Below, piece after piece: positions 46,001 through 55,239 of a DNA stretch of 64,000 bases. Position 1 is the stretch's first letter. Each line of letters opens with the position of its first letter. Origin of the DNA: Aquimarina acroporae (GTDB taxonomy: Bacteria; Bacteroidota; Bacteroidia; Flavobacteriales; Flavobacteriaceae); the NCBI RefSeq assembly GCF_023195925.1, contig NZ_JALPRE010000013.1:124001-188000 (forward strand), read 5' to 3'. The position numbers and the translations under genes were made by a program. Under the pieces are notes generated by a model, which was not told the DNA's origin, did not search any database, and saw only the letters and a program-made list of their open reading frames with translations.

Positions 46001-49000
46001 AGATATTACCATAGAACCTGTAACCGAAGTAACAGACCTAGACTTTGCTGCAACCGCAGTTCAATGTCCAGCACTTACTTCTAATGTGACCATAACACCA
46101 ACAATTTCAGGATCAGGTAGCGTTACAGAATATGAAATTACCGCACCTGCACCTGCAGTTACAGGTCCACAAGCATCAAACGTATTTAATGGTCTTGCTC
46201 CAGGAACATATACTTTCTTAGCAAGAACAGACGATGGATGTGAGTATAGCGAAAACTTTGTTATCGAAGATATCGATCAGATCGTGGTTAACGCTACTCC
46301 GGTTAATGAACCAACATGTAATGGCGATAGTGACGGAGAGCTTTCGTTTACAGTTTCAGGAATCGATATTCCTGCTACCGCAACGTATGAATATGAAATC
46401 ACGGGAGGTACCCCTGCAATTGTACCAATAACAGCTACTGGGCAAACAGCAGCTACAATAACTACGGGAGATGTATTGCCTGCCGGTAATTATGTAATTA
46501 CTGTTACAGATGAAGCAACGCTTTGTGAAGCGACGGCAAACGTGACAATCAACCAACCAGATGTTGTAAACTTCGATATTGATCCGGTTGTTCAAGATTG
46601 TGCTACGAATACCAATACGGTGACCATTAGCAACTCAAGAGGAGGAAGTGACACAGGATTTACCTATGTACTTAACGATTCTGGAGGAACACCTGTTGGA
46701 CCTAGTAGACCAGTTGCAGATCCTTATTTGAATGTGCCGAATGGTACAGGTTATGAAATTATTGTAACCGATAGTAATGGATGTAACTCTCTTCCACAAA
46801 CTTTAGATATCAATCAATTGCCTCAACTTGGAGCAGCATTGGATGCAGGAAGTTCTGATTTCTGTCTTGATGATGGAGCAATAAGTTTTACAGTAGATAT
46901 CGATGCGGTAAATACAGGTACTGCACCTTACACCTATAATGTAACCTTAGGAGGTGTGGTAGTAATTCCGGACACCAATGTTCCTGGACCTTCATTTACA
47001 ACGACACCTAACTTAACAGCTCCTGGTGATTATACTATAAATATCACAGATGCAAATGGATGTCCAGTTGCCATAGTGGTGCCAACAGTAGAGGAACCTG
47101 TTCAATTGGAGGTTACTCCTGTGTCAGATATTACATGTGATGCTTTAGGTAATCCGGTAGATGCGCAGTTTTCATTAGCGATTCCTGCTGCAAATCCTGG
47201 ATATACTCCTTATACCATTGATGTTTCATTTAATGGAGGTGCTTTTGCAAACCACCTAACGGCTGTAGCACCGCCATTTACAAATTATACAGCTACTTCT
47301 GGAGCGGGAACCTATACCTTTAGGGTAACCGATGCAAGAGGTTGTACGTTTACTACGAACCCATTCACAGTAACAGATCCTGTTGCACCAACTATTACAG
47401 ATCCAGATGTAAGTCTTGATTGTGCCGGTGATACAGGTACAGTAGTGATTACGGTTACAGGTACAGAAACACCATATCAAATCGATTTCAACGGAGCTGG
47501 ATTTGTAACTATTACAGGAACACAAATTTCATTCCCGAACTTAACAGGTGATGCAGGTGATGCAGACCCAACTACAAATACTTCTACCTACAACTATACG
47601 GTTAGAAGCAGCAGAGGATGTTTGTACCCAGGAAGTGTAGACGTAACTCAACCACCGTTAATCACAGAAGTAAGCAGACTTGAAACACCTGTAACTTGTG
47701 GTGGTTCAGGAACGATTACTGACTTAGGTGCCATTGATTTGGAAATTGCAGGTGGAACAGCTAATTACACATATACTTTAGTTACAGCAGCGAACTTTGC
47801 AGTTAGACCTTTAGTGCCAGCTGCAACAGATGTAACTACACCCAACCCAACAACAACAGGAACTACAGTTCGTTTTGCTGGTTTAGATTTCGGACAGTAT
47901 TTTATTTTCGTTACTGATGCAAATGGATGTACAGATAACGCTCCTTTTGGGCCGTTTGATATTTTCTCTCCTCCAAACGATTTAGTTCAGAACATTACCG
48001 TTTCTGCAACATGTCCAGGTGGAGTTACTTTTGAAATCGATGTTCAGGGAGGGTCTGGTATTACTCCGCCTTTAGATCCACCACCAGGATTTGATATTCG
48101 TATCGTTGGAGAGCCTTCTCCTGGTCTTGGAGATTTTGTTCCGCTTGATGACAGTGTAGGAGGACCAACAGCTGTTGACGCTAATACACCTATTAGAGAC
48201 CACACATATTCAGGTTTAGATTTCAATAGAACCTATATTTTAGAAGTACGAGATAATGCAACAGGGTGTTTATACCAAGAGATAGTGCCTGCAGAACTTC
48301 CACCATCTTCTCCTAGTATTGTGAATGATGTGGTTACAAATGTAAGTTGTAATGAAACACCAGCTTTAGATGATGGAAGTGTTTCATTTGATGTTGCAGC
48401 GTACGATCCTTCAGTTACAGATATATCTTGGGAAGTATTCAATGCATTCACTAATGTAAGTCTTGGCGCTGCATATACTGGGAATGATAATACTACACCA
48501 AGCCCTGCTGTACCAAACGTGCCAGTTACCATTAACAATATACCACCAGGTGAATATTATGTAACGATACGAGAAGTAGATGGTACACAATGTCCTGCGA
48601 GATATGACTTTACCATAGATCTTCCGGATCCATTGACTTCAGTAGCAACAAATCAAACACCAGCTAATAGTTGTGGAACTAATGCTCAAGTGATTATGGC
48701 CTCTTCTGGAGGTACACCATTTGCAATACCTGCAACAGCTGATGGATATCAATATGCGCTAATTGAGGATGTTGCTGGATCTCCAGCTTCTACACCAACG
48801 GTATTAGCAGATTTCCCATTAACGAGTAATGTGATTGATTTAGGAAATACAGCTAGAAGAGTATATATTTTCCTTATCGATGATAACGGATGTACATTCG
48901 GACCAGTTCCTGTTGATGTGGTTGTAAATCCACTTCCAGTAATAGTTTCGGCTGCCTTTGTCGATGATTGTGCCTATGATAATACCAATATTATTCGTAT

Positions 49001-52000
49001 TGAGGCTACAGGAACAGGGACACTAACCTATCAACTTGATGGTGGTACTGCTGTGGTAGGAAGTATTGATAATAACAATCATGAATTCACAGTTTCAACA
49101 CCAGGCACCTATACTATTGGTGTTACAGACGAAACAGGATGTACAGTAACAACACCTGTAGATGTATATGGACCAATACAAATAAGTGCTGCATTTACTA
49201 CAGTTCCAGATTGTGATACTGCTTCAGGAACAATAACGACTACAATCGTTTCTGGTGCTGCGCAAGGAACGTTAACCTATGAATTACAAGACAGTACTGG
49301 TACACCTACTGGAAATGCTACAGGAGATGCAACAGGAGTATATACTGGAGTAGCACCAGGTAGTTATATCGTTGAGGTTACAGATGATGGTAGAGGAACA
49401 GGACCTGCTTTCTGTTCATTTACGGCACCAGTAAGTATAGAAGCACCAGTAGAACCAGTATTGGTTCCTGCGACCACGTTTGTGACTTGTGCAGGAGATA
49501 CAGATGGAGTAGTGACTGCTGCTATAACACCAGCGTCTACAGATTCTGATCCAACGGTGATTTATGAATACAGAATTACAGCTACTACTTCTGCTACACC
49601 AGCTGTGGTACCTACAGCATATCAAACCAGCCCGACATTCTCAGGTCTAGATAATGGGACATATACTGTAGAGGTAAGAGTAACAAAACCAAATGGTGCT
49701 CAAAACGTATTCTGTTTCGATACCGATGACTATATAATTAATGACCCTACCGCTGTAAGTTCTACGATTTCTTCAACAGGATATACTTGTCCTACAGGAA
49801 CAGAGAACTTCCCGGTAATTACCATAGATAATATTTCTGGAGGAACTGGATCTGCATACACGATTTCGTATACTGTTGATGGTACTCCGGTAGTAGCTTC
49901 ACCTGTTGATCCCACTACTTTAGATACCGATGGTGGTACTGCTGGAATTCAAATTGTAGCAAGTATACCAGGTGATTATGTGTTTACAATATTTGATAGT
50001 AATAACTGTCCTACAATACAGCCTACAGAAACCATACCTCCATTCCCAGAAATGACAGATCCAACCGTAGTAAGAGATACTTCTGCTACTAACAATGGTG
50101 AAATTTCTTGTGATAATGGTGAAACAGTAATTGTTACGATTACTGGCGGTGTGGGACCATTTAATTTTGTAGAGACTAGTGGTGCGGTAGGACCTGTGAA
50201 TGGCGTTGTTGCAGGAACGGGAGATACTGCTGCTCCAGGAGTGCAAACAGCAGCTACATTTGTGTTACCTGCGGTAGGAACTTATCAGTTCACTATTACC
50301 GATACCAATGCCAATGGAGCTTGTCCTATAGATTCTCCAACGTATACCGTTGCTCCTTTTGATAATATTGAAGCAACCCTAGTCGTAGCTACCAATGTAG
50401 ATTGTAATGGAGCTGCCACAGGAGAACTAGACTTAACGGTATTGAATTACAACGGAGAGTTTAACTTTATAGTAAGAAATACGACTACAAGTGCACCAGA
50501 AACCACAGGTAATGTTACTGCAGGATTTACAAACCCTGTACGTATCGGTTTACCTGCAAATGGTGTAACAGCCGCAACCTACGTAGTAGAGATAGAAGCA
50601 CTTGATGCTCCATTCTGTGATACGGTAACAGACCCTGTAACCGTTACAGAACCAGATGCATTAACATTGGCTATCGATGAGAATATTAATGCCAACTGTA
50701 ATGAAGATGCAAGAGTAACAGTTTCTGTTACCGGAGGAACAGGACCATATACGTTTAGAGCCGATGACGATGGTATTGCACCATTCTTATTCGAAACAAC
50801 AACAGCGAATGCTACAGAAACATTCTTGTTACCGGCAACAGTTGCTGGAACAACATATATCATCAGTGCAATTGATAACAACTCTTGTACATCGACTCCG
50901 GTTTCAATTTCTGAAGATGTGTTCAGAACAGAAGATCCTACGGTTGATTCTGTAACTTGGACAGATCCTTGTGTGTTCGATGATAGTTATACCATACGAG
51001 TGACAGGTACAAGTAATGTACCAGTTGTAGCTCCAGCTACCAATGCCTTGACATTTGAGATAGGTGCCGCAGGAAGTGGTGATGTAGCAGGAAATGTAAA
51101 TGGATTAACTCATGACTTTACCGTAACTACTCCGGGTACATATACTGTAAGAGTATACGATGAAAATGGTTGTGTTTCTTTAGATGAGACTATAACTATA
51201 GTGCCAGAATTAACAATAAGCGCTGCCTTTACAGGTATACCAGAATGTAGAACCGATGTCAACGGGCAGATTACAGCAACAGTTAATGGAGGTTCAGACT
51301 TTACTGCAAACCCAGGTAACTTTACCTTTACCTTAACAGGTACAGATAGTGGTGGAGGTGCGATAGTACCAGTTGTACAAACAGGTGCAGGTGGAAACAT
51401 ATTTAACAACGTCACTGCAGGTACATATAATGTAAGTGTAACCGATAGTAACGTACTGCCTGCAACAGGTTCGGGATGTTCTGCAAACGCAAATGTATCA
51501 TTACCAATTCCTGTATTACCTAATATTACAGCAGCTGGAGAAGCAGTCTCTTGTGTGGGTGATACAGATGGTAGAGTTGTCGTAACTCTTGATCCAGCTA
51601 CAGATGATGGTGGTTCATATACTTACCAGTTATTCCAGGATGCTGGTGGAGGAACACCAGGAGCTCAAGTAGGAACTGACCAGATAGACGATCCTATATT
51701 TATTAATGTTCCTGTTGGAAATTATGTAGCAGTAATTGAATCTAGTAGTTTATGTCCAGCACAAGCTACGGTTAGTGTACCAAATGCAACGCAAGTTACC
51801 GCAAGTGCTGTAGAAGGACCGTTTACCTGTACAGGGGCTACAGAGAATTTCCCTACGATAACAGTTACTATAGAAGATGGAACACCACCATATAGTATTA
51901 CATATACTACACCTTCTGGGGTAGATGTAACCGATGTGGCTATAACAGATGCAGATCCTTCTGTTGGTGCTCCAGGAGTACAGTATAACTTTACTGCTGA

Positions 52001-55000
52001 TGAAAATGGAAACTATGTGATCGCAGTCACAGATAGTAAAGGATGTGAAACCAGTCCGGTAACCTTTATTGAAAATGTGGTGCTACCAATTATGTCTGAT
52101 CCTACGGTAACCAGAGATACCTCGGCTACCAATAGTGGAGAAATTTCTTGTACCAATGATGAAGCCGTAATTGTTTCGGTAACAGGAGGAACTCTTGCGC
52201 CGGGTACATTTACTTTTGAAGTAATAAGTGCACCTGGTACTGTGACCATACCAACACAAACGGGTATTGTTGGAGGAACTGGAGACAATGGTGGAACTCC
52301 TGAGATTGAAACCACGGCATCATTTGATTTACCTGAAGTAGGATTGTATACTTTCAGAATTACCGACGAAACTACAACATGTTCGATCGAGGTAAGCTAT
52401 ACTATTGATCCGTTTGATAATATTGATGTAATTGCTTCTCAGGAAACACCAGAACAGTGTTTCAATGAAAGAAATGGTGAAATACGTGTTGATATTACAG
52501 GATATACGGGTAATGTAAATTATACGGTTGTTGATCCTGTTACATTATTAGAAGTAACTGATGGAGGAACACCAATCCCGTCGGCTACAGGAACATTTAA
52601 TGTGACTTCAGATCCATTTAGCATAGTGTTACCATTTACAGCAACAGTAGGAAACTATAGAGTGTTAATAGAAGAAATAGACGCACCATTCTGTTCATTT
52701 ACTTCACCAACAGTAACTATCGATGGACCACCAATTCCGTTCGAAATTACATTGGTGCCAATTAATGACCAGGAAACATGTAGTCCTGCGAATGATATTT
52801 CGTTCCAGACTAGTGTGAGTGGTGCTAGAGGAAATGTAACCTATACTCTTGTTGAAACTGGAGCTAGTAATACGACAGGATTGTTTGATGGACTGTCAAT
52901 AGCACAGGCTACTAATACCGCAGGAGTATTTACATTTACGGTAAATGCGGTAGACGATAATGGAACCTTTACTTGCCCTGCAACCAATAGTATAACCGTA
53001 TTGCCGCCAGCAGATGATGTAACTATTGATCCAATCCCTGATAGTAGTATAAGTTGTTTTGGAATTAATGATGGTAGTTTTACTGTTAATTTAACAGTAG
53101 GAGTTGGGAATAGTAACCCACCATTTAGATATTCTATTACGCCTTCTGGTGGAACTGAGGGTCCAATAGGGCCAGTAAATGTATTTCAGAATTTACCGCC
53201 AGACACCTATACAGTTACCGTATATGACAGACTAGGGTGTACAGCTCAAACTACTGCGGTGATTAATGATGTACCAGAGGTATTGGTAAATATCGACAAT
53301 ATAGTGCCTGTTACCTGTAGTAGTGACGAAGCTATTGTAACGCTATCTGCAACAAATGCAGTAGGAACACCATTCTTTGTAAGGGTAGATGTTACCGATC
53401 CAAATAATCCTGTAGAGGACCCACCAACGGCAACAAATGTCTTCCCGTTATCAGAAGGTCAATATGTATTTTATGTGATCGATCAAAGTGGAACAGGATG
53501 TAGATCTAGAAATTCAGATCCTGTGCCAGTAATACCAATCAACCCTATTAGCTTTGATTTAGATATTAGTGCTGCGAATATTAACTGTCGTGATGAAGCA
53601 ACAGCTATTCTAAACATTAATAACTTAACAGGAGGGATAGGAGATTATGAGTTCATTTTATTAACAGGAAATGTTTCTCCACCTATACCAACTCCAGGGA
53701 ACACGTTTGCAGGACCTCAGTCTACAACAGAGTTTAGAGATCTTCCAGCAGGAACCTATACTTATGTTGCTAGATCGGTGAGCGATAACAGTTGTATTGC
53801 CAGTGCCACTCATACAATAGTTAACCCACCATTATTTGACCCAACAGCAGACTTTACCAACGTAACCTGTAATGGAGAAGATGATGGTACGATAACCATT
53901 TTTGCAGCTGGAGGAACACCACCATATTCGTATGCGATTAGTTCTATGCCAGGAGTATTCTTTAATGATGCTTCAGACGGAATACCAAATCAGCATACAT
54001 TTGAGAACTTAGCTCCAGGTATGTATACTGTATTGGCTCAGGATGCAAATGGTTGTGATGTGTTATTTGATAGAGAGATTTTAGAACCAAATACCTTAAT
54101 GGCTTCTGAAACCGACGTGATGGATGAAACTTGTTTCGGTGATAATGATGGTGCCTTCACTATTGAAATCACAGGAGGTACTCCTCCATATGAAACCAAT
54201 ATCACAAACAATGACGGTGATTTTGTAGTTGACTTGTTAACATATGATAACTTACCTGCAGGGGTAACCGAGGTATTTATTAGAGATGCAAACGGATGTA
54301 GAATTACTCTTCCGATAACTATCGAACCTGGAGTAATGTTAGATGCAGATCTAATGCCAAGGTTAGAATGTCCGGTAAGAGATCCTAACAACCCTGCTAA
54401 TATTACTACAGGGCCAAGATATTTTGTAGACTTCCAGTTAACACCTAACTCGGTAAATACAGATATTATCTTTACTCTGGCTGGTATTAACGGAACTCCG
54501 GATCCAGCTCAAAACAATAACCTTACTGGTGAGTTTGAAGTAAATCCTGGTGAGTATCAAGGAACTATGGAGCATTCTGGAGGATGTACGGTAGTTGTAG
54601 GAACAATAATCGTAGAAGAATATGTGCCATTATCTGTGCCAGTAGCCCAGATGACGAATAACCCTCAAGATCCAAATGAATATGAGATAATTGTTACTGG
54701 AGGTGTAGAGCCTTATACATATTTCGTATCATTTAACGGAGAAGAAAGAGAGTTAGAAGACAATATCTTTGCTATACGAGAGACAGGTGATTATATCATA
54801 CGAGTAACCGATTCAAGCGGTTGTGAGGTGGTTGTAACACAGTTCTTGACATATATCAACATTCGTATCCCGAATTACTTTACACCAGATGATCCTAATG
54901 CAACAACAGAGGAGCAATTCTGGTATCCAAGACAAATAACGCCAAATGTTAATGATCCGTTCTTCTTTGAGAATATGGAAGTAACCATATTCGATAGATA

Positions 55001-55154
55001 CGGTAGAATGCTTGCCGAATTCAAAGGAGATCAACAAGGATGGAAAGGTACCTATCAAGGAAAACAACTTCCGTCTGGAGATTATTGGTACACTATTATT
55101 CTAAACGATATAGATAATAGAGAGTTTACCGGTCACTTTACGCTATATAGATAA
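40008..55154 (+). CDS. sprB: SprB giant cell-surface gliding adhesin
   Basis: 5048 residues. Start at 40008, or the in-frame ATG at 40041, which gives a more standard signal peptide ending STFAQ. The N-terminal region (about 38-560) includes a PA-like insert (about 180-280, GFCGFTQKVINAQNAGAIGV). A DUF11-like domain follows (about 565-720), then a Cys-containing module (about 720-930). Beyond this lie some 4000 residues of SprB-type repeats of about 80-100 residues, each with a Cys, a D/N-G turn and GTY-T/V-V strands. The end (about 4950-5048, NIRIPNYFTPDDPN to GHFTLYR) is a type B T9SS sorting domain. In F. johnsoniae SprB moves along the cell surface and drives gliding. The Ser/Thr/Asp/Gly-rich composition is unlike its neighbours. 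sprF follows 85 bases later. Confidence 0.93.
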   Translation: MTQNKTLNTQLMKPHVSLKIILVMIFIIVSNISSTFAQEIIPLAPRETQNRVNGNLTMNGNTIVGLVDSFEDNVSYDPNAAYNGNLNNGNSITAYIDIDGDPSTFSSSSADIITPRPECTEITYAGLYWTATYYLERLPVTNTTLTVNNTGLAGDYPAADNNFNPGNVAIPPGGLTGNLVLAIDANGFTDGCDAPLSNAAAVNGNIAVIRRGFCGFTQKVINAQNAGAIGVIIVNTNDGLFNMPGADAGITIPAIMVNFTNGENIITQMASSTVNATIGQTVDTTTGNEQLVGLPLVDARKQGDADFRNIKFRVPGGSYVDVTAQNIIYDGYRGTPTNLLADGTPNPNATDDVPYVCYANVTSLIDQANTNGTYTVANMNATIGQTSGVSGASGGWVLVVIYEDPLESSKFISTNDGFVQIQNSEPDVDFTYTGFTTLPAPLPVEIRYGVAGLEGDKSLTRDRLQVENTSGAFVSLGNGFNNLTDVNPVNNFFNSSITFNDAYVTGRNPASENTLGFDVDLFDLDNSGNNLIGNDQTDATFRLQTDQDTYRVFLNTFSVEIIEPELRIIKRVFDTDGTTEITNANVELGDELFYDLEIENVGNEDLVDGTVSIRDVLPANVNLISVQTATLPPGVTFDDSVPGILDFDIPAGLVEETDGPIFIRFRVQLVNSCEELRDACSDVIQNSALATFTGAISGVTATNNSSSVIGACGNTDGEATNFLVNVPACDFDVTFCNNNLQLVAGTGYDRYTWSGPGISPPVVQTGPNANIFSPTNPQDGVYTVIKEDTDPSDGTCITLTEEFDVEDFRDIDNPVLDYVNGTSVITQDCSGLDLPQILLCGDQTFLIETNFDPTLNLQSISWQRLTPSGSCISDPNDACSLLSGACTDANWVEEPGGNTPSFTVSEAGDYRILAEFEGGCFVPFFFSVFKNDYQPTLAMQPIECGNPGSVTVTNAPTNFEFSLTSGGPYSATTVFPIAPGSGGDITVYGIDTTFPGCEYTATINVPEINPTFTVTPTDPTCTNNDNGTGTGSIQILVTGGLPEYQYTISGGGLTSPIIVPNSSANNGNYTQNNLNPGTYTVEVIANRPDPECIDTQIVTINPAPDFTANVVLVAPETCDTGAIVEVNVTAGSGSYSFDDGSGTFGASNRFEIPIPADPTATYTFFVSDTSLPAGTPACIIEASITGITPHEPIVIDNVTVTQPPCPGDGGQVRVEVSPEVAGREYTYQLLNTTDMDPVSPVYTVVQEIVATSRDITFVNVPDLTSYRVRVFHNNTTDPTGAPICPVDGSDFAITSPVDITATVAVTRELSCNPAPNDTAIITISGLAGGGSTYEWSFDPTSGFANITADPFTIPVSVAGNYTVYIRNQGTGTCAVSFPVTVAPLEPVTDIDFTLGASDCSAQTIVVTPTAVPAGPTYTFNVTPAPVSGDATAGFVLNRGTTYTFTATRGDNACDYSEDFREDLLPEVQVSAVETDPVSCVGFADGEFSFTVTNSTSFDYTITGPTAIAPGSGTTATPILSGPVLAGTYTINVTDTSIPAGCTASTTVDVTEPANALTLSTVSTPSDCGADTGTITATANGGTGTYQFQLIDDGTGLPVTGYAYPNTSNVFTGLPSGNYTVFVRDGNSTDACEISEARPVEQFVPPTVTAVAGGDPCVDTDPATQWITITPDGTVTPPAVGPFEYSLVGPVTATNVSVTFLPAPNDDTFEIPNLLPGNYTVTVTNTATSCVQTETFTINPELTVTTTLTQDIDCNNPEATIEFTAAGGSGTYTRFDLYNPGTPPTLVAGGGNITSPFTDAILVPGDYLVGVVDDAGCTAFSNTITVTPFDAVIATLTPTNPSCPGETDGSIAVTVTAGQGPFTYILDGDPTTQIGPTGDTTVTFNNVDNTPDPHTVTITDGSGGTPACTFDFTETLTDPQPINPTIAIARDLSCVAPMDAIIRISAVVGGSGSWAYTLDPSTGYTNIAGFPVDIPVSTDGTYTVYVANQGSPETCAVTTDITIEPVTEVTDLDFAATAVQCPALTSNVTITPTISGSGSVTEYEITAPAPAVTGPQASNVFNGLAPGTYTFLARTDDGCEYSENFVIEDIDQIVVNATPVNEPTCNGDSDGELSFTVSGIDIPATATYEYEITGGTPAIVPITATGQTAATITTGDVLPAGNYVITVTDEATLCEATANVTINQPDVVNFDIDPVVQDCATNTNTVTISNSRGGSDTGFTYVLNDSGGTPVGPSRPVADPYLNVPNGTGYEIIVTDSNGCNSLPQTLDINQLPQLGAALDAGSSDFCLDDGAISFTVDIDAVNTGTAPYTYNVTLGGVVVIPDTNVPGPSFTTTPNLTAPGDYTINITDANGCPVAIVVPTVEEPVQLEVTPVSDITCDALGNPVDAQFSLAIPAANPGYTPYTIDVSFNGGAFANHLTAVAPPFTNYTATSGAGTYTFRVTDARGCTFTTNPFTVTDPVAPTITDPDVSLDCAGDTGTVVITVTGTETPYQIDFNGAGFVTITGTQISFPNLTGDAGDADPTTNTSTYNYTVRSSRGCLYPGSVDVTQPPLITEVSRLETPVTCGGSGTITDLGAIDLEIAGGTANYTYTLVTAANFAVRPLVPAATDVTTPNPTTTGTTVRFAGLDFGQYFIFVTDANGCTDNAPFGPFDIFSPPNDLVQNITVSATCPGGVTFEIDVQGGSGITPPLDPPPGFDIRIVGEPSPGLGDFVPLDDSVGGPTAVDANTPIRDHTYSGLDFNRTYILEVRDNATGCLYQEIVPAELPPSSPSIVNDVVTNVSCNETPALDDGSVSFDVAAYDPSVTDISWEVFNAFTNVSLGAAYTGNDNTTPSPAVPNVPVTINNIPPGEYYVTIREVDGTQCPARYDFTIDLPDPLTSVATNQTPANSCGTNAQVIMASSGGTPFAIPATADGYQYALIEDVAGSPASTPTVLADFPLTSNVIDLGNTARRVYIFLIDDNGCTFGPVPVDVVVNPLPVIVSAAFVDDCAYDNTNIIRIEATGTGTLTYQLDGGTAVVGSIDNNNHEFTVSTPGTYTIGVTDETGCTVTTPVDVYGPIQISAAFTTVPDCDTASGTITTTIVSGAAQGTLTYELQDSTGTPTGNATGDATGVYTGVAPGSYIVEVTDDGRGTGPAFCSFTAPVSIEAPVEPVLVPATTFVTCAGDTDGVVTAAITPASTDSDPTVIYEYRITATTSATPAVVPTAYQTSPTFSGLDNGTYTVEVRVTKPNGAQNVFCFDTDDYIINDPTAVSSTISSTGYTCPTGTENFPVITIDNISGGTGSAYTISYTVDGTPVVASPVDPTTLDTDGGTAGIQIVASIPGDYVFTIFDSNNCPTIQPTETIPPFPEMTDPTVVRDTSATNNGEISCDNGETVIVTITGGVGPFNFVETSGAVGPVNGVVAGTGDTAAPGVQTAATFVLPAVGTYQFTITDTNANGACPIDSPTYTVAPFDNIEATLVVATNVDCNGAATGELDLTVLNYNGEFNFIVRNTTTSAPETTGNVTAGFTNPVRIGLPANGVTAATYVVEIEALDAPFCDTVTDPVTVTEPDALTLAIDENINANCNEDARVTVSVTGGTGPYTFRADDDGIAPFLFETTTANATETFLLPATVAGTTYIISAIDNNSCTSTPVSISEDVFRTEDPTVDSVTWTDPCVFDDSYTIRVTGTSNVPVVAPATNALTFEIGAAGSGDVAGNVNGLTHDFTVTTPGTYTVRVYDENGCVSLDETITIVPELTISAAFTGIPECRTDVNGQITATVNGGSDFTANPGNFTFTLTGTDSGGGAIVPVVQTGAGGNIFNNVTAGTYNVSVTDSNVLPATGSGCSANANVSLPIPVLPNITAAGEAVSCVGDTDGRVVVTLDPATDDGGSYTYQLFQDAGGGTPGAQVGTDQIDDPIFINVPVGNYVAVIESSSLCPAQATVSVPNATQVTASAVEGPFTCTGATENFPTITVTIEDGTPPYSITYTTPSGVDVTDVAITDADPSVGAPGVQYNFTADENGNYVIAVTDSKGCETSPVTFIENVVLPIMSDPTVTRDTSATNSGEISCTNDEAVIVSVTGGTLAPGTFTFEVISAPGTVTIPTQTGIVGGTGDNGGTPEIETTASFDLPEVGLYTFRITDETTTCSIEVSYTIDPFDNIDVIASQETPEQCFNERNGEIRVDITGYTGNVNYTVVDPVTLLEVTDGGTPIPSATGTFNVTSDPFSIVLPFTATVGNYRVLIEEIDAPFCSFTSPTVTIDGPPIPFEITLVPINDQETCSPANDISFQTSVSGARGNVTYTLVETGASNTTGLFDGLSIAQATNTAGVFTFTVNAVDDNGTFTCPATNSITVLPPADDVTIDPIPDSSISCFGINDGSFTVNLTVGVGNSNPPFRYSITPSGGTEGPIGPVNVFQNLPPDTYTVTVYDRLGCTAQTTAVINDVPEVLVNIDNIVPVTCSSDEAIVTLSATNAVGTPFFVRVDVTDPNNPVEDPPTATNVFPLSEGQYVFYVIDQSGTGCRSRNSDPVPVIPINPISFDLDISAANINCRDEATAILNINNLTGGIGDYEFILLTGNVSPPIPTPGNTFAGPQSTTEFRDLPAGTYTYVARSVSDNSCIASATHTIVNPPLFDPTADFTNVTCNGEDDGTITIFAAGGTPPYSYAISSMPGVFFNDASDGIPNQHTFENLAPGMYTVLAQDANGCDVLFDREILEPNTLMASETDVMDETCFGDNDGAFTIEITGGTPPYETNITNNDGDFVVDLLTYDNLPAGVTEVFIRDANGCRITLPITIEPGVMLDADLMPRLECPVRDPNNPANITTGPRYFVDFQLTPNSVNTDIIFTLAGINGTPDPAQNNNLTGEFEVNPGEYQGTMEHSGGCTVVVGTIIVEEYVPLSVPVAQMTNNPQDPNEYEIIVTGGVEPYTYFVSFNGEERELEDNIFAIRETGDYIIRVTDSSGCEVVVTQFLTYINIRIPNYFTPDDPNATTEEQFWYPRQITPNVNDPFFFENMEVTIFDRYGRMLAEFKGDQQGWKGTYQGKQLPSGDYWYTIILNDIDNREFTGHFTLYR
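43920..46640 (+). repeat. Higher-order multi-domain duplication A inside sprB
   Basis: A block beginning VTRELSC at 43920 recurs as IARDLSC at 45786, an offset of 1866 bases (622 codons). Matching successive modules include DPTSGFANITADPF with DPSTGYTNIAGFPV, and VSCVGFADGEFSFTV with PTCNGDSDGELSFTV. The copies are diverged, and the match weakens beyond about 800 bases. Confidence 0.7.
48945..52960 (+). repeat. Higher-order multi-domain duplication B inside sprB
   Basis: A run of about five modules is duplicated about 2.0 kb downstream. DPTVVRDTSATNNGEISC at about 50055 recurs as DPTVTRDTSATNSGEISC, offset 2040 bases. ISAAFTTVPDC recurs as ISAAFTGIPEC, CPTGTENFPVITI as CTGATENFPTITV, and TPGTYTIGVTDETGC as TPGTYTVRVYDENGC, all in the same order. 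Confidence 0.82.
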
Positions 55155-55239
55155 TATAAAGTTTGGAAGTGAGTTATAAAACAATATGGATAAAGCCACG
55201 TGACAAAAAAGGTCAATGGTCTGTAATTAAAAATGTTAG

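Noticed and set aside
43920..52960. Repeats in sprB considered as CRISPR or satellite DNA
   Set aside because: The units are diverged protein modules in one continuous reading frame, with no short identical repeats and no unique spacers.
40472..55067. Many antisense frames within sprB, such as 40472-40807 and 54038-54391
   Set aside because: Shadows of a repetitive Thr/Gly/Val-rich gene; their sequences lack any coherent domain or start context.
55197..55202. CACGTG between sprB and sprF
   Set aside because: Only the six-base core matches; the arms are not palindromic.
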